DNA of 64,000 bases from Flaviramulus basaltis. Its GTDB lineage: Bacteria; Bacteroidota; Bacteroidia; Flavobacteriales; Flavobacteriaceae. A model generated the notes under the pieces. That model worked only from the letters and a program-made list of their open reading frames with translations. It was not told where the DNA came from and made no database searches. Each line of letters starts with the position of its first letter. Within the stretch, counting starts at the first letter, position 1. Location: NCBI RefSeq assembly GCF_900114265.1, contig NZ_FPKV01000002.1:62001-126000 (forward strand), read 5' to 3'. Of the stretch, positions 28,593 to 38,068 are shown one piece after another. Both the position numbers and the translations under genes were made by a program.

Positions 28593-30017
28593 ATGACTGC
28601 ATCCGAATTCTATTCTCTTATAAAACAACAGTTTCCGTTTAATCCAACCTTAAAACAAAATATTGTTCTACAACAGTTATCCGAATTTATTTTTAGTAAA
28701 GACGAAAATGCACTTTATTTACTTAAAGGATACGCAGGTACTGGTAAAACAACAATTGTTGGTACTATAGTAACTAATTTATGGAAAGCTAAAAAAAGTG
28801 CTGTTTTAATGGCGCCAACGGGTAGAGCCGCAAAAGTAATATCAAATTATTCAAATAAAGAGGCGTTTACAATTCATAAAAAAATATATTTTCCGAAGAA
28901 AGAAAAGAACGGTGGTGTAAAATTTGTTTTGCAACCCAATAAGCACAAAAACACCATTTTTATAGTAGATGAAGCTTCCATGATACCAGATACTCCTGGA
29001 GAATCAAAATTATTCGAAAATGGTTCTTTACTGGACGATTTAATGCAATATGTATATTCTGGACATCAATGCAAACTTCTTTTAATTGGAGATACCGCAC
29101 AATTACCGCCTGTTAAGTTAGATTTAAGTCCGGCTTTAGATGAAAGAACTTTAGCGTTAAACTACAATAAGGAGGTTACTAAAATGGAGTTAGATGAAGT
29201 GGTTCGTCAAGAACAAGATTCTGGTATACTTGCTAACGCAACCGTTTTACGGGAAGCTTTATCAAATTCCATTCACGATAATTTTAAATTTGATTTAGCA
29301 GATTTTAAAGATATTGTTAGACTTGTTGATGGATATGAAATTATGGACGCTATTAATGATTCCTATAGCGATTTAGGAAAGGAAGAAACCGCTATTATTG
29401 TAAGAAGTAACAAACGAGCCAATTTATATAATCAACAAATTAGAAACCGTATTCTATTTAATGAAAATGAATTAACTGCTGGCGATTATTTAATGGTAGT
29501 TAAAAATAATTATTTCTGGATTAAACCTACAACTGAAGCTGGTTTTATTGCAAACGGTGATATTATTGAAGTGCTTGAAATTTTTAGTATTACCGAACTT
29601 TATGGATTTCGCTTCGCGGAAGTGAAAGTACGCATGGTAGATTATCCAAAAATGACACCTTTTGAAACTGTTTTACTTTTAGATACTATCGATGCCGAAT
29701 CTCCTTCATTAACGTATGATGATTCAAACAGATTATATCAAGAAGTTATGAAGGATTTTGAGAGCGAAACAAGTAACTATAAAAAATTTTTAAAAGTAAA
29801 AGGAAGCAAGCATTTCAACGCACTTCAAGTTAAGTTTTCTTATGCTATTACTTGTCATAAGTCTCAAGGAGGGCAGTGGCAAACTGTTTTTGTAGAACAA
29901 CCTTATTTACCAAATGGTATAGATAAAGAATATTTACGTTGGCTTTATACAGCAGTAACAAGAGCTAAAGAAAAATTGTATCTTATTGGTTTTAAAGACG
30001 ATTTTTTTGAGGAATAA
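28593..30017 (+). CDS. RecD-like/Dda-type ATP-dependent DNA helicase
   Basis: 474 residues of superfamily 1B. Walker A is GYAGTGKTT (about residues 45-53), Walker B is IFIVDEASMI, and there is LLIGDTAQLPPV, a UvrD-like C-terminal TCHKSQGGQW, and the last motif YTAVTRAKEKLYLIG. The short length and absence of a RecD2 N-terminal extension suggest a Dda/RecD-like 5'-3' helicase in DNA repair, but the exact role is unknown. It is divergent from the membrane-protein operon, with a 127-bp gap. Confidence 0.88.
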   Translation: MTASEFYSLIKQQFPFNPTLKQNIVLQQLSEFIFSKDENALYLLKGYAGTGKTTIVGTIVTNLWKAKKSAVLMAPTGRAAKVISNYSNKEAFTIHKKIYFPKKEKNGGVKFVLQPNKHKNTIFIVDEASMIPDTPGESKLFENGSLLDDLMQYVYSGHQCKLLLIGDTAQLPPVKLDLSPALDERTLALNYNKEVTKMELDEVVRQEQDSGILANATVLREALSNSIHDNFKFDLADFKDIVRLVDGYEIMDAINDSYSDLGKEETAIIVRSNKRANLYNQQIRNRILFNENELTAGDYLMVVKNNYFWIKPTTEAGFIANGDIIEVLEIFSITELYGFRFAEVKVRMVDYPKMTPFETVLLLDTIDAESPSLTYDDSNRLYQEVMKDFESETSNYKKFLKVKGSKHFNALQVKFSYAITCHKSQGGQWQTVFVEQPYLPNGIDKEYLRWLYTAVTRAKEKLYLIGFKDDFFEE

Positions 30018-30037
30018 TTTTTTATAAATTATTAAAT

Positions 30038-30604
30038 ATGACATTTGAAACCATTATAAGTATTTGTCTTGGTGTTGGTTTATCAGCATCCGTAGGATTT
30101 AGGGTGTTTTTACCATTATTCGCTTTAAGTTTAGCTTCCTATTTTGATGTATGGCAACTTAATGAATCTTGGCAATGGATAGGAAGTACAGCAGCATTAA
30201 TTACACTAGGCGCTGCAACTATTGTAGAAATAGCTGCTTATTTCATACCTTATATAGATAATCTATTAGACATGATATCTGTTCCTCTAGCAGCATTAGC
30301 TGGAACCGCAATAATGCTTTCTACTGTAGCAGATTTAAGTCCCGTTATTACATGGTCCTTAGCTATTATAGCTGGTGGTGGAACTGCGGCGGCAATAGCA
30401 GGAACATCTAGTGCTACACGCTTAACATCTACAGCTACAACAGGCGGGTTTGCAAATCCTATAGTCTCTACTTTAGAAACGGGAACATCTCTTGTGATGT
30501 CTATTGTTTCAATTTTTCTACCAATTTTAGCTATTGTTTTGGTTATTATAATATTAGCCATCATTTTTCGCTTGTATAAAAAGTTTAAGTCTCCAAAAAC
30601 ATAA
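30038..30604 (+). CDS. DUF4126 membrane protein
   Basis: 188 residues with several membrane segments and alanine- and glycine-rich helices; GVGLSASVGFRVFLPLFALSL near the start and GGGTAAAIAGTSSATRLTSTA in the middle are typical of DUF4126. The function is unknown. It starts 20 bases after the helicase gene and lies 48 bases before kdsB. Confidence 0.82.
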   Translation: MTFETIISICLGVGLSASVGFRVFLPLFALSLASYFDVWQLNESWQWIGSTAALITLGAATIVEIAAYFIPYIDNLLDMISVPLAALAGTAIMLSTVADLSPVITWSLAIIAGGGTAAAIAGTSSATRLTSTATTGGFANPIVSTLETGTSLVMSIVSIFLPILAIVLVIIILAIIFRLYKKFKSPKT

Positions 30605-30652
30605 AACCATCAATAATTATTTTATTTTTGAATTAGAATTGATTTATAACAG

Positions 30653-31381
30653 ATGAAAATAATTTCTATGATTCCTGCACGTTACAGTGCATCACGTTTT
30701 CCTGCTAAACTTATGCAAGATTTAAGAGGTAAAACAGTAATTGTTAGAACTTACGAAGCTACAGTAGCTACAAAACTATTTGATGATGTGTTTGTGGTTA
30801 CAGATAGTGCTATTATTTATGATGAAATTGTAAATAATGGTGGTAAGGCAATTATGAGTAAAAAAGAACATGATTGTGGTAGTGATAGAATTGCCGAAGC
30901 TGTTGAAGATCTTGATATTGATGTTGTTATAAATGTTCAAGGAGATGAACCTTTTACAGATAAAGAATCGTTAGTAAAACTTATAGAGGTTTTTAAAAAT
31001 GATCCTAAAAAGGAAGTAGATTTAGCATCATTAATGGTACATATTACTGATGAAGAAGAAATTAATAACCCAAATACAGTAAAAGTAATTGTAGATCAGT
31101 CCGACTTTGCTTTATACTTTTCGCGTAGCCCAATTCCTTATCCTAGAGATAAAAGTGTGGCTGTAAAATATTACAAACACAAAGGCGTTTATGCTTTTAG
31201 AAAACAAGCTATATTAGATTTTTATCGTTTGCCAATGCTAACCTTAGAAGCCTCTGAGAAGCTAGAACAATTGCGTTATTTAGAATATGGTAAACGCATT
31301 AAAATGGTAGAAACCGATGTTCAAGGTGTAGAGATTGATACTCCTGAAGATTTAGAACGCGCTAAAAAATTATGGAAGTAG
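30653..31381 (+). CDS. kdsB: 3-deoxy-manno-octulosonate cytidylyltransferase
   Basis: 242 residues. CMP-Kdo synthetase activates Kdo for lipopolysaccharide core synthesis. The pattern [40 protein letters not shown] and [10 protein letters not shown] is complete. It overlaps the next gene by 10 bases. The KdnB-like enzyme encoded nearby raises the alternative that it prefers the 8-amino form Kdo8N; only assays would tell. Confidence 0.95.
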   Translation: MKIISMIPARYSASRFPAKLMQDLRGKTVIVRTYEATVATKLFDDVFVVTDSAIIYDEIVNNGGKAIMSKKEHDCGSDRIAEAVEDLDIDVVINVQGDEPFTDKESLVKLIEVFKNDPKKEVDLASLMVHITDEEEINNPNTVKVIVDQSDFALYFSRSPIPYPRDKSVAVKYYKHKGVYAFRKQAILDFYRLPMLTLEASEKLEQLRYLEYGKRIKMVETDVQGVEIDTPEDLERAKKLWK

Positions 31382-32076
31382 ATTATAAAAACATAAAAGT
31401 AATAGGTTTTGATGCCGATGATACCCTTTGGGTAAATGAAACCTATTTTAGAGATGCCGAGATAGAATTTGGTAAACTTTTATCAGAATACGAAACAATA
31501 AACAAAATAGACCAAGAACTTTTTAAAAAAGAAATAGGTAATCTTGATTTATATGGATATGGCGTTAAGGCTTTTACATTATCAATGGTTGAGTCTGCTT
31601 TAGAAATATCAAATTATAATGTATCAAGTAAAACTATTGAGTCTATTTTAAATATAGGTAAAGAAATGTTAAACAAACCTGTTGAATTGCTTGATGGCGT
31701 TGAAGAAGTTTTAAAAACTTTATCAAAAAAATACAAATTAATACTTGCTACTAAAGGTGATTTATTAGATCAAGAACGTAAATTAGAAAAATCTGGCTTA
31801 ACTAATTATTTTCATCACATAGAAGTTTTAAGTGATAAAAAAGAAGCTAATTATTCTAAATTATTAAATCATTTAGATATTAAACCTTCAGAGTTTTTAA
31901 TGATTGGAAACTCGTTAAAATCTGATATTTTACCATTAGTAAATATTAAAGCACATGCTATTCATGTCCCTTTTCATACAACCTGGGCACACGAGCAAGT
32001 AACAGAGAAAGAAACTAATGGAAAGGCTTATAAAACACTAAGCTCATTAATTCAAATTTTAAAAATATTAAGTTAA
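31372..32076 (+). CDS. HAD-family hydrolase
   Basis: 234 residues with the four HAD motifs: DADDTLW (nucleophile Asp near residue 15), LILATKGD, a later lysine, and [12 protein letters not shown]. It is a phosphatase-like enzyme with an alpha-helical cap. It overlaps kdsB by 10 bases, which would fit a phosphosugar phosphatase, but Kdo-8-phosphate phosphatase (KdsC) usually lacks a cap, so it is probably not KdsC. The substrate is unknown. Confidence 0.85.
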   Translation: MEVDYKNIKVIGFDADDTLWVNETYFRDAEIEFGKLLSEYETINKIDQELFKKEIGNLDLYGYGVKAFTLSMVESALEISNYNVSSKTIESILNIGKEMLNKPVELLDGVEEVLKTLSKKYKLILATKGDLLDQERKLEKSGLTNYFHHIEVLSDKKEANYSKLLNHLDIKPSEFLMIGNSLKSDILPLVNIKAHAIHVPFHTTWAHEQVTEKETNGKAYKTLSSLIQILKILS

Positions 32077-32077
32077 T

Positions 32078-32695
32078 TTGAGAATTTTAGATATAAATAC
32101 TTGGAAAAGAAAACAGCATTATGAGCATTTTTCTACCTTAGTAGACCCTTATTTTGCTGTTACTATACCATTTAATGTCACAAAGGCGTATAACTTTTCA
32201 AAAGAAAATAACATTAGTTTTTTTGCTAAGTATTTACACGACTCTATGAGGGTTATAAACAGTATAGAGAATTTAAAATATAGAATTGAAGATAATAATG
32301 TAGTGGAGTATGAGGTTATACATGCATCTTCTACAATCATGAGAAAAAATAATACATTTGGGTTTTCATTTATCGATTACAATGAAGATTTAAATGTTTT
32401 TATAAAGAATATTGAGAGCGAAAAAACGCGCATTATTAATTCTAGTGATTTATATCCACCAAAAAATGGATTAGATTGTATTCATTGCTCCGCCATGCCA
32501 TGGTTAAATTTTTCAGGACATAAAGAACCTGTTTCAGGTAAATTAGATTCTGTTCCTAAATTAGCTTTTAGTAAAGCTAGTAAAATAGGCAATGAATTAA
32601 TAATGAATGTTTCTATTAATGTTAATCATGCGTTGGTTGATGGTTATCATCTAGGACTTTTTTCCGACAAATTTCAGCAGTATTTAAACCAATAG
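32078..32695 (+). CDS. Chloramphenicol acetyltransferase-like protein
   Basis: 205 residues starting at TTG one base after the HAD gene. It is a CAT-type fold: WKRKQHYEHFSTLVDPYFAVT at the N-terminus, IHCSAMPWLNFSGH, and a C-terminal VNHALVDGYHLGLF carrying the catalytic histidine motif (HxxxDG). The family includes antibiotic acetyltransferases and many housekeeping relatives. Position among envelope genes argues for a chromosomal acyltransferase of unknown substrate rather than an acquired resistance gene, and composition matches the neighbours. Confidence 0.82.
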   Translation: MRILDINTWKRKQHYEHFSTLVDPYFAVTIPFNVTKAYNFSKENNISFFAKYLHDSMRVINSIENLKYRIEDNNVVEYEVIHASSTIMRKNNTFGFSFIDYNEDLNVFIKNIESEKTRIINSSDLYPPKNGLDCIHCSAMPWLNFSGHKEPVSGKLDSVPKLAFSKASKIGNELIMNVSINVNHALVDGYHLGLFSDKFQQYLNQ

Positions 32696-32743
32696 AATTT
32701 AAATTAATGGTATTTTTACCTTTTGTAAAAGAAAATAAATTAA

Positions 32744-33826
32744 ATGAGTTATAAGAACTTTCCAATGGTACCAAGAGTTATTTTTGGTAGAGGTAGTTTT
32801 AATCAATTAAATGAAGTTTTAGCCCCAAAACGCTTAGGCATTAATGCTCCGTTTATTTTTTTAATCGATGATGTTTTTAAAAACAATTCTTGGCTAAAAT
32901 CTAGAATAGAATTGTCTTACGACGATAAAATTATTTTTGTATCCTCTAAAGAAGAACCTAAAACTTCACAAGTAGATGCACTTGTTGAAGACATTATTTT
33001 AATGTCTAAAGAAAGGCCATCTGGAATTATAGGAATAGGAGGAGGAACCTTATTAGACTTAGCAAAAGCGGTTTCTATTATGTTAACTAATAATGGGGAA
33101 GCTAAAGATTATCAAGGTTGGGATTTGGTAAAAAACCCAGCACTATATCATGTTGGTATACCAACTATATCTGGTACGGGTGCAGAAGTTTCTAGAACTA
33201 CGGTACTTACTGGACCAGAAAAAAAATTAGGTATTAATTCAGATTACACACCTTTTGATCAGGTAATTTTAGATTCTGAACTAACAAAAGATGTGCCTAA
33301 AGCCCAATGGTTTTATACAGGTATGGATTGCTATATTCACTGTATAGAATCGCTAACAGGTACTTATCTTAACGCATTTAGTGAAAGCTATGGTAACATG
33401 GCTCTAGATTTGTGTAAACAAATATTTTTAGAAGACAACCTTTCGGATCTTGAATCTCAAGAAAAACTTATGATGGCTTCTTGGCATGGAGGTATGAGTA
33501 TTGCTTATTCTCAAGTAGGTGTAGCACATGCTATGAGTTATGGTTTGTCATATTTATTAGGAACAAAACACGGTATAGGGAATTGTATTGTTTTTGATCA
33601 TTTAGAAGAGTTTTATCCAGAAGGTGTTAAGCTTTTTAAGCGAATGAAAGAGAAACATAATATAACATTACCTCAAGGTATTTGTTCAGATTTAAGTGAT
33701 AGAGAGTTTGATATTATGATAAATATTTCTTTAGGTCTAGAACCTCTTTGGGAAAATGCTTTGGGCAAAAATTGGAAAAAAATAATGACTCCACAAAAGT
33801 TAAAAGATCTTTACAAAAAAATGTAA
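32744..33826 (+). CDS. Iron-containing alcohol dehydrogenase, KdnB-like (Kdo 8-oxidase)
   Basis: 360 residues of the iron-dependent alcohol dehydrogenase family. It has a GIGGGTLLDLAKAV dinucleotide motif, PTISGTGAEVSRT, and metal-binding His/Asp positions in GMDCYIHCIESL, VAHAMSYGLSYLLGTKHGIGN. The opening NFPMVPRVIFGRGSFNQL suggests the KdnB branch, which oxidises Kdo at C8 before amination to Kdo8N. No kdnA aminotransferase is in the window. Its position 1.3 kb after kdsB supports a Kdo link; the assignment is by resemblance only. Confidence 0.78.
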   Translation: MSYKNFPMVPRVIFGRGSFNQLNEVLAPKRLGINAPFIFLIDDVFKNNSWLKSRIELSYDDKIIFVSSKEEPKTSQVDALVEDIILMSKERPSGIIGIGGGTLLDLAKAVSIMLTNNGEAKDYQGWDLVKNPALYHVGIPTISGTGAEVSRTTVLTGPEKKLGINSDYTPFDQVILDSELTKDVPKAQWFYTGMDCYIHCIESLTGTYLNAFSESYGNMALDLCKQIFLEDNLSDLESQEKLMMASWHGGMSIAYSQVGVAHAMSYGLSYLLGTKHGIGNCIVFDHLEEFYPEGVKLFKRMKEKHNITLPQGICSDLSDREFDIMINISLGLEPLWENALGKNWKKIMTPQKLKDLYKKM

Positions 33827-33827
33827 T

Positions 33828-34376
33828 ATGCAGTGGCTAGCCAAGATTATTTATTTTAAAGTTTTAGGCTGGCAGGTTGTTGGTAACACTAATTTCTCAA
33901 AAGACAGTGTTAAAAAAGCAGTTATTATTGCTGTTCCCCACACAAGCTGGCATGATTTTCATATTGGTGTTTTATTACGTTCTGTTGCTAATTTAAAAAC
34001 AAATTTTATTGGTAAAAAAGAATTATTTGTATTTCCTATAGGTTGGTTTTTCAGAGCTTTGGGAGGTACTCCAATTAATAGAATATCTAATGAAAATAAA
34101 GTTGAAAGTATAGCTAAGTTATTTCAAGAAAGAAATGAGTTTAGAATAACATTAGCGCCTGAAGGTACTAGAAAAAAAGTAAAAGAATGGCGAACAGGAT
34201 TCTATTACATTGCTAAGCAAGCTAAAGTACCAATCATTATGTTTACTTTGGATTTTGAAAACAAGCAAAATAAAATTTCAGAACCTTTTTACCCAACAAA
34301 TAATGTAGAAGCAGATTTTAATTATATGCATGATTTTTTTAAAGGTGTAAAAGGGAAAAAGCCTGATTATTCATAA
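33828..34376 (+). CDS. 1-acyl-sn-glycerol-3-phosphate acyltransferase-like protein
   Basis: 182 residues of the PlsC/LPLAT family. The catalytic HX4D motif is in VPHTSWHDF (about residues 37-45) and the substrate motif is APEGTRKK (about 109-116). It is short and has little membrane sequence, as in the HX4D-only branch. It could acylate a glycerolipid or an envelope precursor. It starts one base after the KdnB-like gene, so they form an operon. Confidence 0.85.
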   Translation: MQWLAKIIYFKVLGWQVVGNTNFSKDSVKKAVIIAVPHTSWHDFHIGVLLRSVANLKTNFIGKKELFVFPIGWFFRALGGTPINRISNENKVESIAKLFQERNEFRITLAPEGTRKKVKEWRTGFYYIAKQAKVPIIMFTLDFENKQNKISEPFYPTNNVEADFNYMHDFFKGVKGKKPDYS

Positions 34377-34493
34377 TTTTTGCATTGTATAAAAACCGTG
34401 GCACAAAAATTGTCGTATGTATGGTATAGCACATGAAACATAAAGTAAACAATTCCTTGTTCCTAAAAAGAAACATCAGCTATCTCAAAAAAC

Positions 34494-34525
34494 AAAAGCT
34501 ACTCCATTAAGAAGTAGCTTTTTTT
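34494..34525 (+). terminator. Intrinsic terminator after the acyltransferase gene
   Basis: An AAGCTACT/AGTAGCTT stem (34496-34503 and 34513-34520) with a 9-base loop is followed by a T run. It lies between convergent genes and has an A run on its left, so it may act in both directions. Confidence 0.8.
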
Positions 34526-34547
34526 ATTGAGTGATATGTATTGCTTC

Positions 34548-37139
34548 TTATTTAATCTCTTTTATTGCATTATCAATAAGTGTTCTTAAATGTTGTTTAT
34601 GAGCTTTTGACGATATGTTTCCTGATGACGCTGCCATACTTCTTATATTTTTTAAATTATATAAAGCCATTGATTTGGCATTGTTAGTATATCTATCACT
34701 TTGTTTACCTGTAAGCATATCAATTAACATATTTGTATATTCTAATTGAAGATTCTGTCTAAAAGAATTTACATTACTATAAATATCTGTTTTAAAAATA
34801 GCATTATTTAAATCAGTCATAAAAGAAGATAAAGTATACTTGTTACCATATAACTCAGAATCTGTAATTCGTTGTAAAGTATTATAATGTAAAATATGAC
34901 GTAATACATTTATTTGATAAGTTAATACTTGCTCGTGAATTTTAGGATCTTCTGGAGTTCTAAAGTTGTAACCTCTACGTTGCATTGCCAAATAATTATA
35001 TAAATTGTTTGGAGCATCAAAAGCATCTGGTGCAAAAACATATTTACTTAATGCACTCATTGCTCTTTTTTGATCTTCCAAACTTACAGGGGTATACGGT
35101 TGAGTTTCTCCTTCTTGACCTGCCATAGCTCTATCTACATAAACACCACCAATAAATCTTGAAATAACATTAGCGGCACCTGCTTTTTGACCACTTAATA
35201 AGTAATAAACACGTCTTAATTCTTGATAAGATTCTCCACTTTTGGTAAACTTATCTTTAGCGTTTTTCATCAAATCATTAGATAGTTCAATTCTATCTAT
35301 TGAATAAGTGATTTGATCGTTTGATTGATCCCCGGTCATTATTCTAGGATCTATAGCTTTTCCAGGAGAACGCATATCATCTGCATCATTACCAAAAATA
35401 AGTTCAGGATTTGTGGACTTATTTAATAAATCATCTTTCTCTTTTCCTGTTTTAAAAGGGGTGTAACCAAATTGAATTGCCCAAATATCATAAGGACCAA
35501 CAGCAACATCATCATATTGACCTTGTTTACTTCTGTCTCTTGTAATGTTTAAAGTAGCATAATCCATAACAGATGCAGTTAAACATTTTCCTTTAATAAA
35601 TTCAGCATCAGCTAATTGTTCTGGAGAATATAACTGACTCGCTTTCATGTTATGATTAAGACCTAATGTATGTCCTACTTCATGCATAATTAAAGCAATC
35701 ATAGATTCTCTTTTAACACGTTCCATTTCTAGGTCTGAAGCTCCACTTGCCGAGGCTACAGCACTAGCAAACATAACATCTTGGTGTATTTGGTGACCCA
35801 AAGAGCAATATGCCACATCATTCTTCTTAAAATCTGAAGCTTCAAAAGGCTCTTCTAAAGTAGCTAATTCATAAACTTTATCGTATAACACTCTGTTTGT
35901 AAAATGTACATATTCAAGCATAATATCTGCTCCTAAAATCTGCCCTGTTTTTGGGTTTACAAAACTAGGTCCGTAACCACCAAAAGGAGGCTGTGGAGAA
36001 GATGTCCATCTTAACACATTGTATCTAATATCACCAGCATCCCAATCGGCATTATCAGGTTGGATTTTAACTGCCATAGCATTTTCAAATCCAGCTTTTT
36101 CAAAAGCGACATTCCATTGTAAAACAGCATCTTTTATGGTTTCTCTCCATTCTAAAGGTGTAGAGTTTTCTATCCACCAAGTAATAGGTTCAACAGGCTC
36201 AGATAGTGCTAATTCAGGGTTTTTCTTTTTCAAATTCCATCTATGTACTAAATCACGATAAGGCGTAGAACTTGTTGATGTTTGGTCGTCTACTTGTGTT
36301 AAAAAATAACCAACACGAGGGTCGTCAAGTCTAATTTCATAATCGTTGTCTGGCATAGCTATAAGGCTATGAAATACTTTTATACTTACATTTCTTCCAT
36401 CTGAAACGGCATCAGAACCTCCATTTAATACTGAAGGGGTGGAATACACATATTCCACAGATAAATCAGTATTTTCTTCATAATTTTTGATAGAATTTAT
36501 TTTAGTCTTATCCTTATCCAAATTTCCAAGTTTAAAATCTGTAGGAGATTGGCCTGGATAACTCGGATTTTTTATTTGAGAAAAAGTCTCTTTTAAAAAT
36601 AAATCATCCACTTTAATTAAATACAAACCTTTTTCCTTATCCTGAGCTTCTATCTTTAAGCTGGCCATATTTCCTTCACTAACATTAGCACTTTTAGATT
36701 TTGAAAGCGGACTTTCAGGATCGAAATAAAAGGATGAGTTTTGCGTAATAAACTCAATTTTATTAAAATACTTTTCAATTTTAAATACTTTTGAGTCTCC
36801 ATAAGCACCTCTAAATCTACCTGCATCTAAAACACCATCAGCAACTTGAGTAAAATGAATATACTCTTTACCTATTTGGTTTTCAGAAACAACCATTTGT
36901 AAAGTACCCGTAATAGTATCTTGATAAATTTTAAATAGACCATCTATTTCTTTACTCGATTTAACAAGTTCTTCAATAGTTTTTTCTTTTGTTTTTTCCT
37001 CAGGTTTAACAGGGGTTTCTGTTTCATCTTTCTTTTTCTTCTTCTTTTTATTTTGAGCTTCAGTATTATAAGAAGCTAAGAAGAAAATTGCTGCAAACAT
37101 TAAGGATGCAATTTTGATTGTAGTTTTTTGAATTTTCAT
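34548..37139 (-). CDS. Zinc-dependent metalloprotease (DUF5117/DUF4953 type)
   Basis: 863 residues. A signal peptide ends near residue 29, followed by a lysine-rich stretch. The zinc site HEVGHTLGLNH starts at His486 and has the extended metzincin form HExxHxxGxxH; a later VMDY, with methionine turn, fits. The protein belongs to the large Bacteroidota zinc-dependent metalloprotease group with DUF5117 at the N-terminal part and DUF4953 around the active site. It is probably periplasmic or exported. The substrate is unknown. Confidence 0.9.
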   Translation of the reverse strand: MKIQKTTIKIASLMFAAIFFLASYNTEAQNKKKKKKKDETETPVKPEEKTKEKTIEELVKSSKEIDGLFKIYQDTITGTLQMVVSENQIGKEYIHFTQVADGVLDAGRFRGAYGDSKVFKIEKYFNKIEFITQNSSFYFDPESPLSKSKSANVSEGNMASLKIEAQDKEKGLYLIKVDDLFLKETFSQIKNPSYPGQSPTDFKLGNLDKDKTKINSIKNYEENTDLSVEYVYSTPSVLNGGSDAVSDGRNVSIKVFHSLIAMPDNDYEIRLDDPRVGYFLTQVDDQTSTSSTPYRDLVHRWNLKKKNPELALSEPVEPITWWIENSTPLEWRETIKDAVLQWNVAFEKAGFENAMAVKIQPDNADWDAGDIRYNVLRWTSSPQPPFGGYGPSFVNPKTGQILGADIMLEYVHFTNRVLYDKVYELATLEEPFEASDFKKNDVAYCSLGHQIHQDVMFASAVASASGASDLEMERVKRESMIALIMHEVGHTLGLNHNMKASQLYSPEQLADAEFIKGKCLTASVMDYATLNITRDRSKQGQYDDVAVGPYDIWAIQFGYTPFKTGKEKDDLLNKSTNPELIFGNDADDMRSPGKAIDPRIMTGDQSNDQITYSIDRIELSNDLMKNAKDKFTKSGESYQELRRVYYLLSGQKAGAANVISRFIGGVYVDRAMAGQEGETQPYTPVSLEDQKRAMSALSKYVFAPDAFDAPNNLYNYLAMQRRGYNFRTPEDPKIHEQVLTYQINVLRHILHYNTLQRITDSELYGNKYTLSSFMTDLNNAIFKTDIYSNVNSFRQNLQLEYTNMLIDMLTGKQSDRYTNNAKSMALYNLKNIRSMAASSGNISSKAHKQHLRTLIDNAIKEIK

Positions 37140-37298
37140 AATAAGAACATACGATTATAAGGAATTCACCTTGTTATTTGAATTAGTCAGAGTAAAAATA
37201 ATGATAAACTAAAGTTAAAATATCTAAATAAAAGTTAAAATATTTAATTGATGTACTATTAAACCTCGGCTTTATATATTTCTTTATCTTTATCAATT

Positions 37299-38033
37299 AT
37301 GATAAAAGACACTAAAATTGCCGTATTAATAGATGGAGATAATATCCCATCAAAGTATATTTCTGAAATGATGGAAGAAATAACCAAATACGGAACACCA
37401 ACAATTAAAAGAATTTATGGAGATTGGACAAAACCCCATTTATCTAAATGGAAAAATGTTTTGCTTGAAAATGCTATAACACCAATACAACAGTACGGCT
37501 ATACTACTGGAAAAAACGCAACAGATTCTGCAATGATAATTGATGCGATGGATATTTTATATTCTGAAAAAGTGAACGGATTTTGTTTAGTATCATCAGA
37601 TAGTGATTTTACAAAACTTGCTACACGGTTGCGTGAAGCTGCCATGGTAGTTTATGGAATGGGAGAGAAGAAAACACCAAATCCGTTTATTGTAGCCTGC
37701 GATAAGTTTATTTATTTAGAAATTCTTGCTTCTGATGATGAGCATGAAAAAGATGATAAGGGTAGAAAAGCTAAAAAAGAAAATTTATATAATATTACAC
37801 CTAAAGTAATTAAACTTCTTCAGAATTCTGTGGATGATTCAGCAGACGATGACGGTTGGGCTTTTTTAGGAGATGTTGGTTCACTAATACTTAAAAAACA
37901 ACCCAATTTTGATTCTCGTAATTTCGGGTTTCAAAAGCTAACACCACTTTTTAAATCGTTGCCTCAATTTGAAATGGAACAAAGAGACCAAACTAATGGA
38001 CGTTTTAAATTGATTTTTGTTAAGAATAAATAG
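37299..38033 (+). CDS. NYN-domain ribonuclease-like protein with OST-HTH/LOTUS domain
   Basis: 244 residues. The N-terminal NYN/LabA-like PIN fold has the acidic catalytic positions in VLIDGDN, NATDSAMIIDAMD and VSSDSDFT. The C-terminal part (about residues 165-240) fits an OST-HTH/LOTUS winged-helix, which binds RNA. Such proteins are thought to be RNA-directed nucleases. It is monocistronic and divergent from the metalloprotease. An (AT)9 tract follows the stop. Confidence 0.88.
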   Translation: MIKDTKIAVLIDGDNIPSKYISEMMEEITKYGTPTIKRIYGDWTKPHLSKWKNVLLENAITPIQQYGYTTGKNATDSAMIIDAMDILYSEKVNGFCLVSSDSDFTKLATRLREAAMVVYGMGEKKTPNPFIVACDKFIYLEILASDDEHEKDDKGRKAKKENLYNITPKVIKLLQNSVDDSADDDGWAFLGDVGSLILKKQPNFDSRNFGFQKLTPLFKSLPQFEMEQRDQTNGRFKLIFVKNK

Positions 38034-38038
38034 CTTTG

Positions 38039-38056
38039 ATATATATATATATATAT
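38039..38056. repeat. (AT)9 dinucleotide tract
   Basis: Nine uninterrupted AT dinucleotides lie between convergent genes, 6 bases after the NYN gene. It could vary in length between strains, with no evident effect on coding. Confidence 0.9.
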
Positions 38057-38068
38057 TGATTTTCAACT

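Noticed and set aside
30250-30564. 104-residue antisense frame in the DUF4126 gene
   Set aside because: Arises from the alanine- and glycine-rich composition of the membrane gene.
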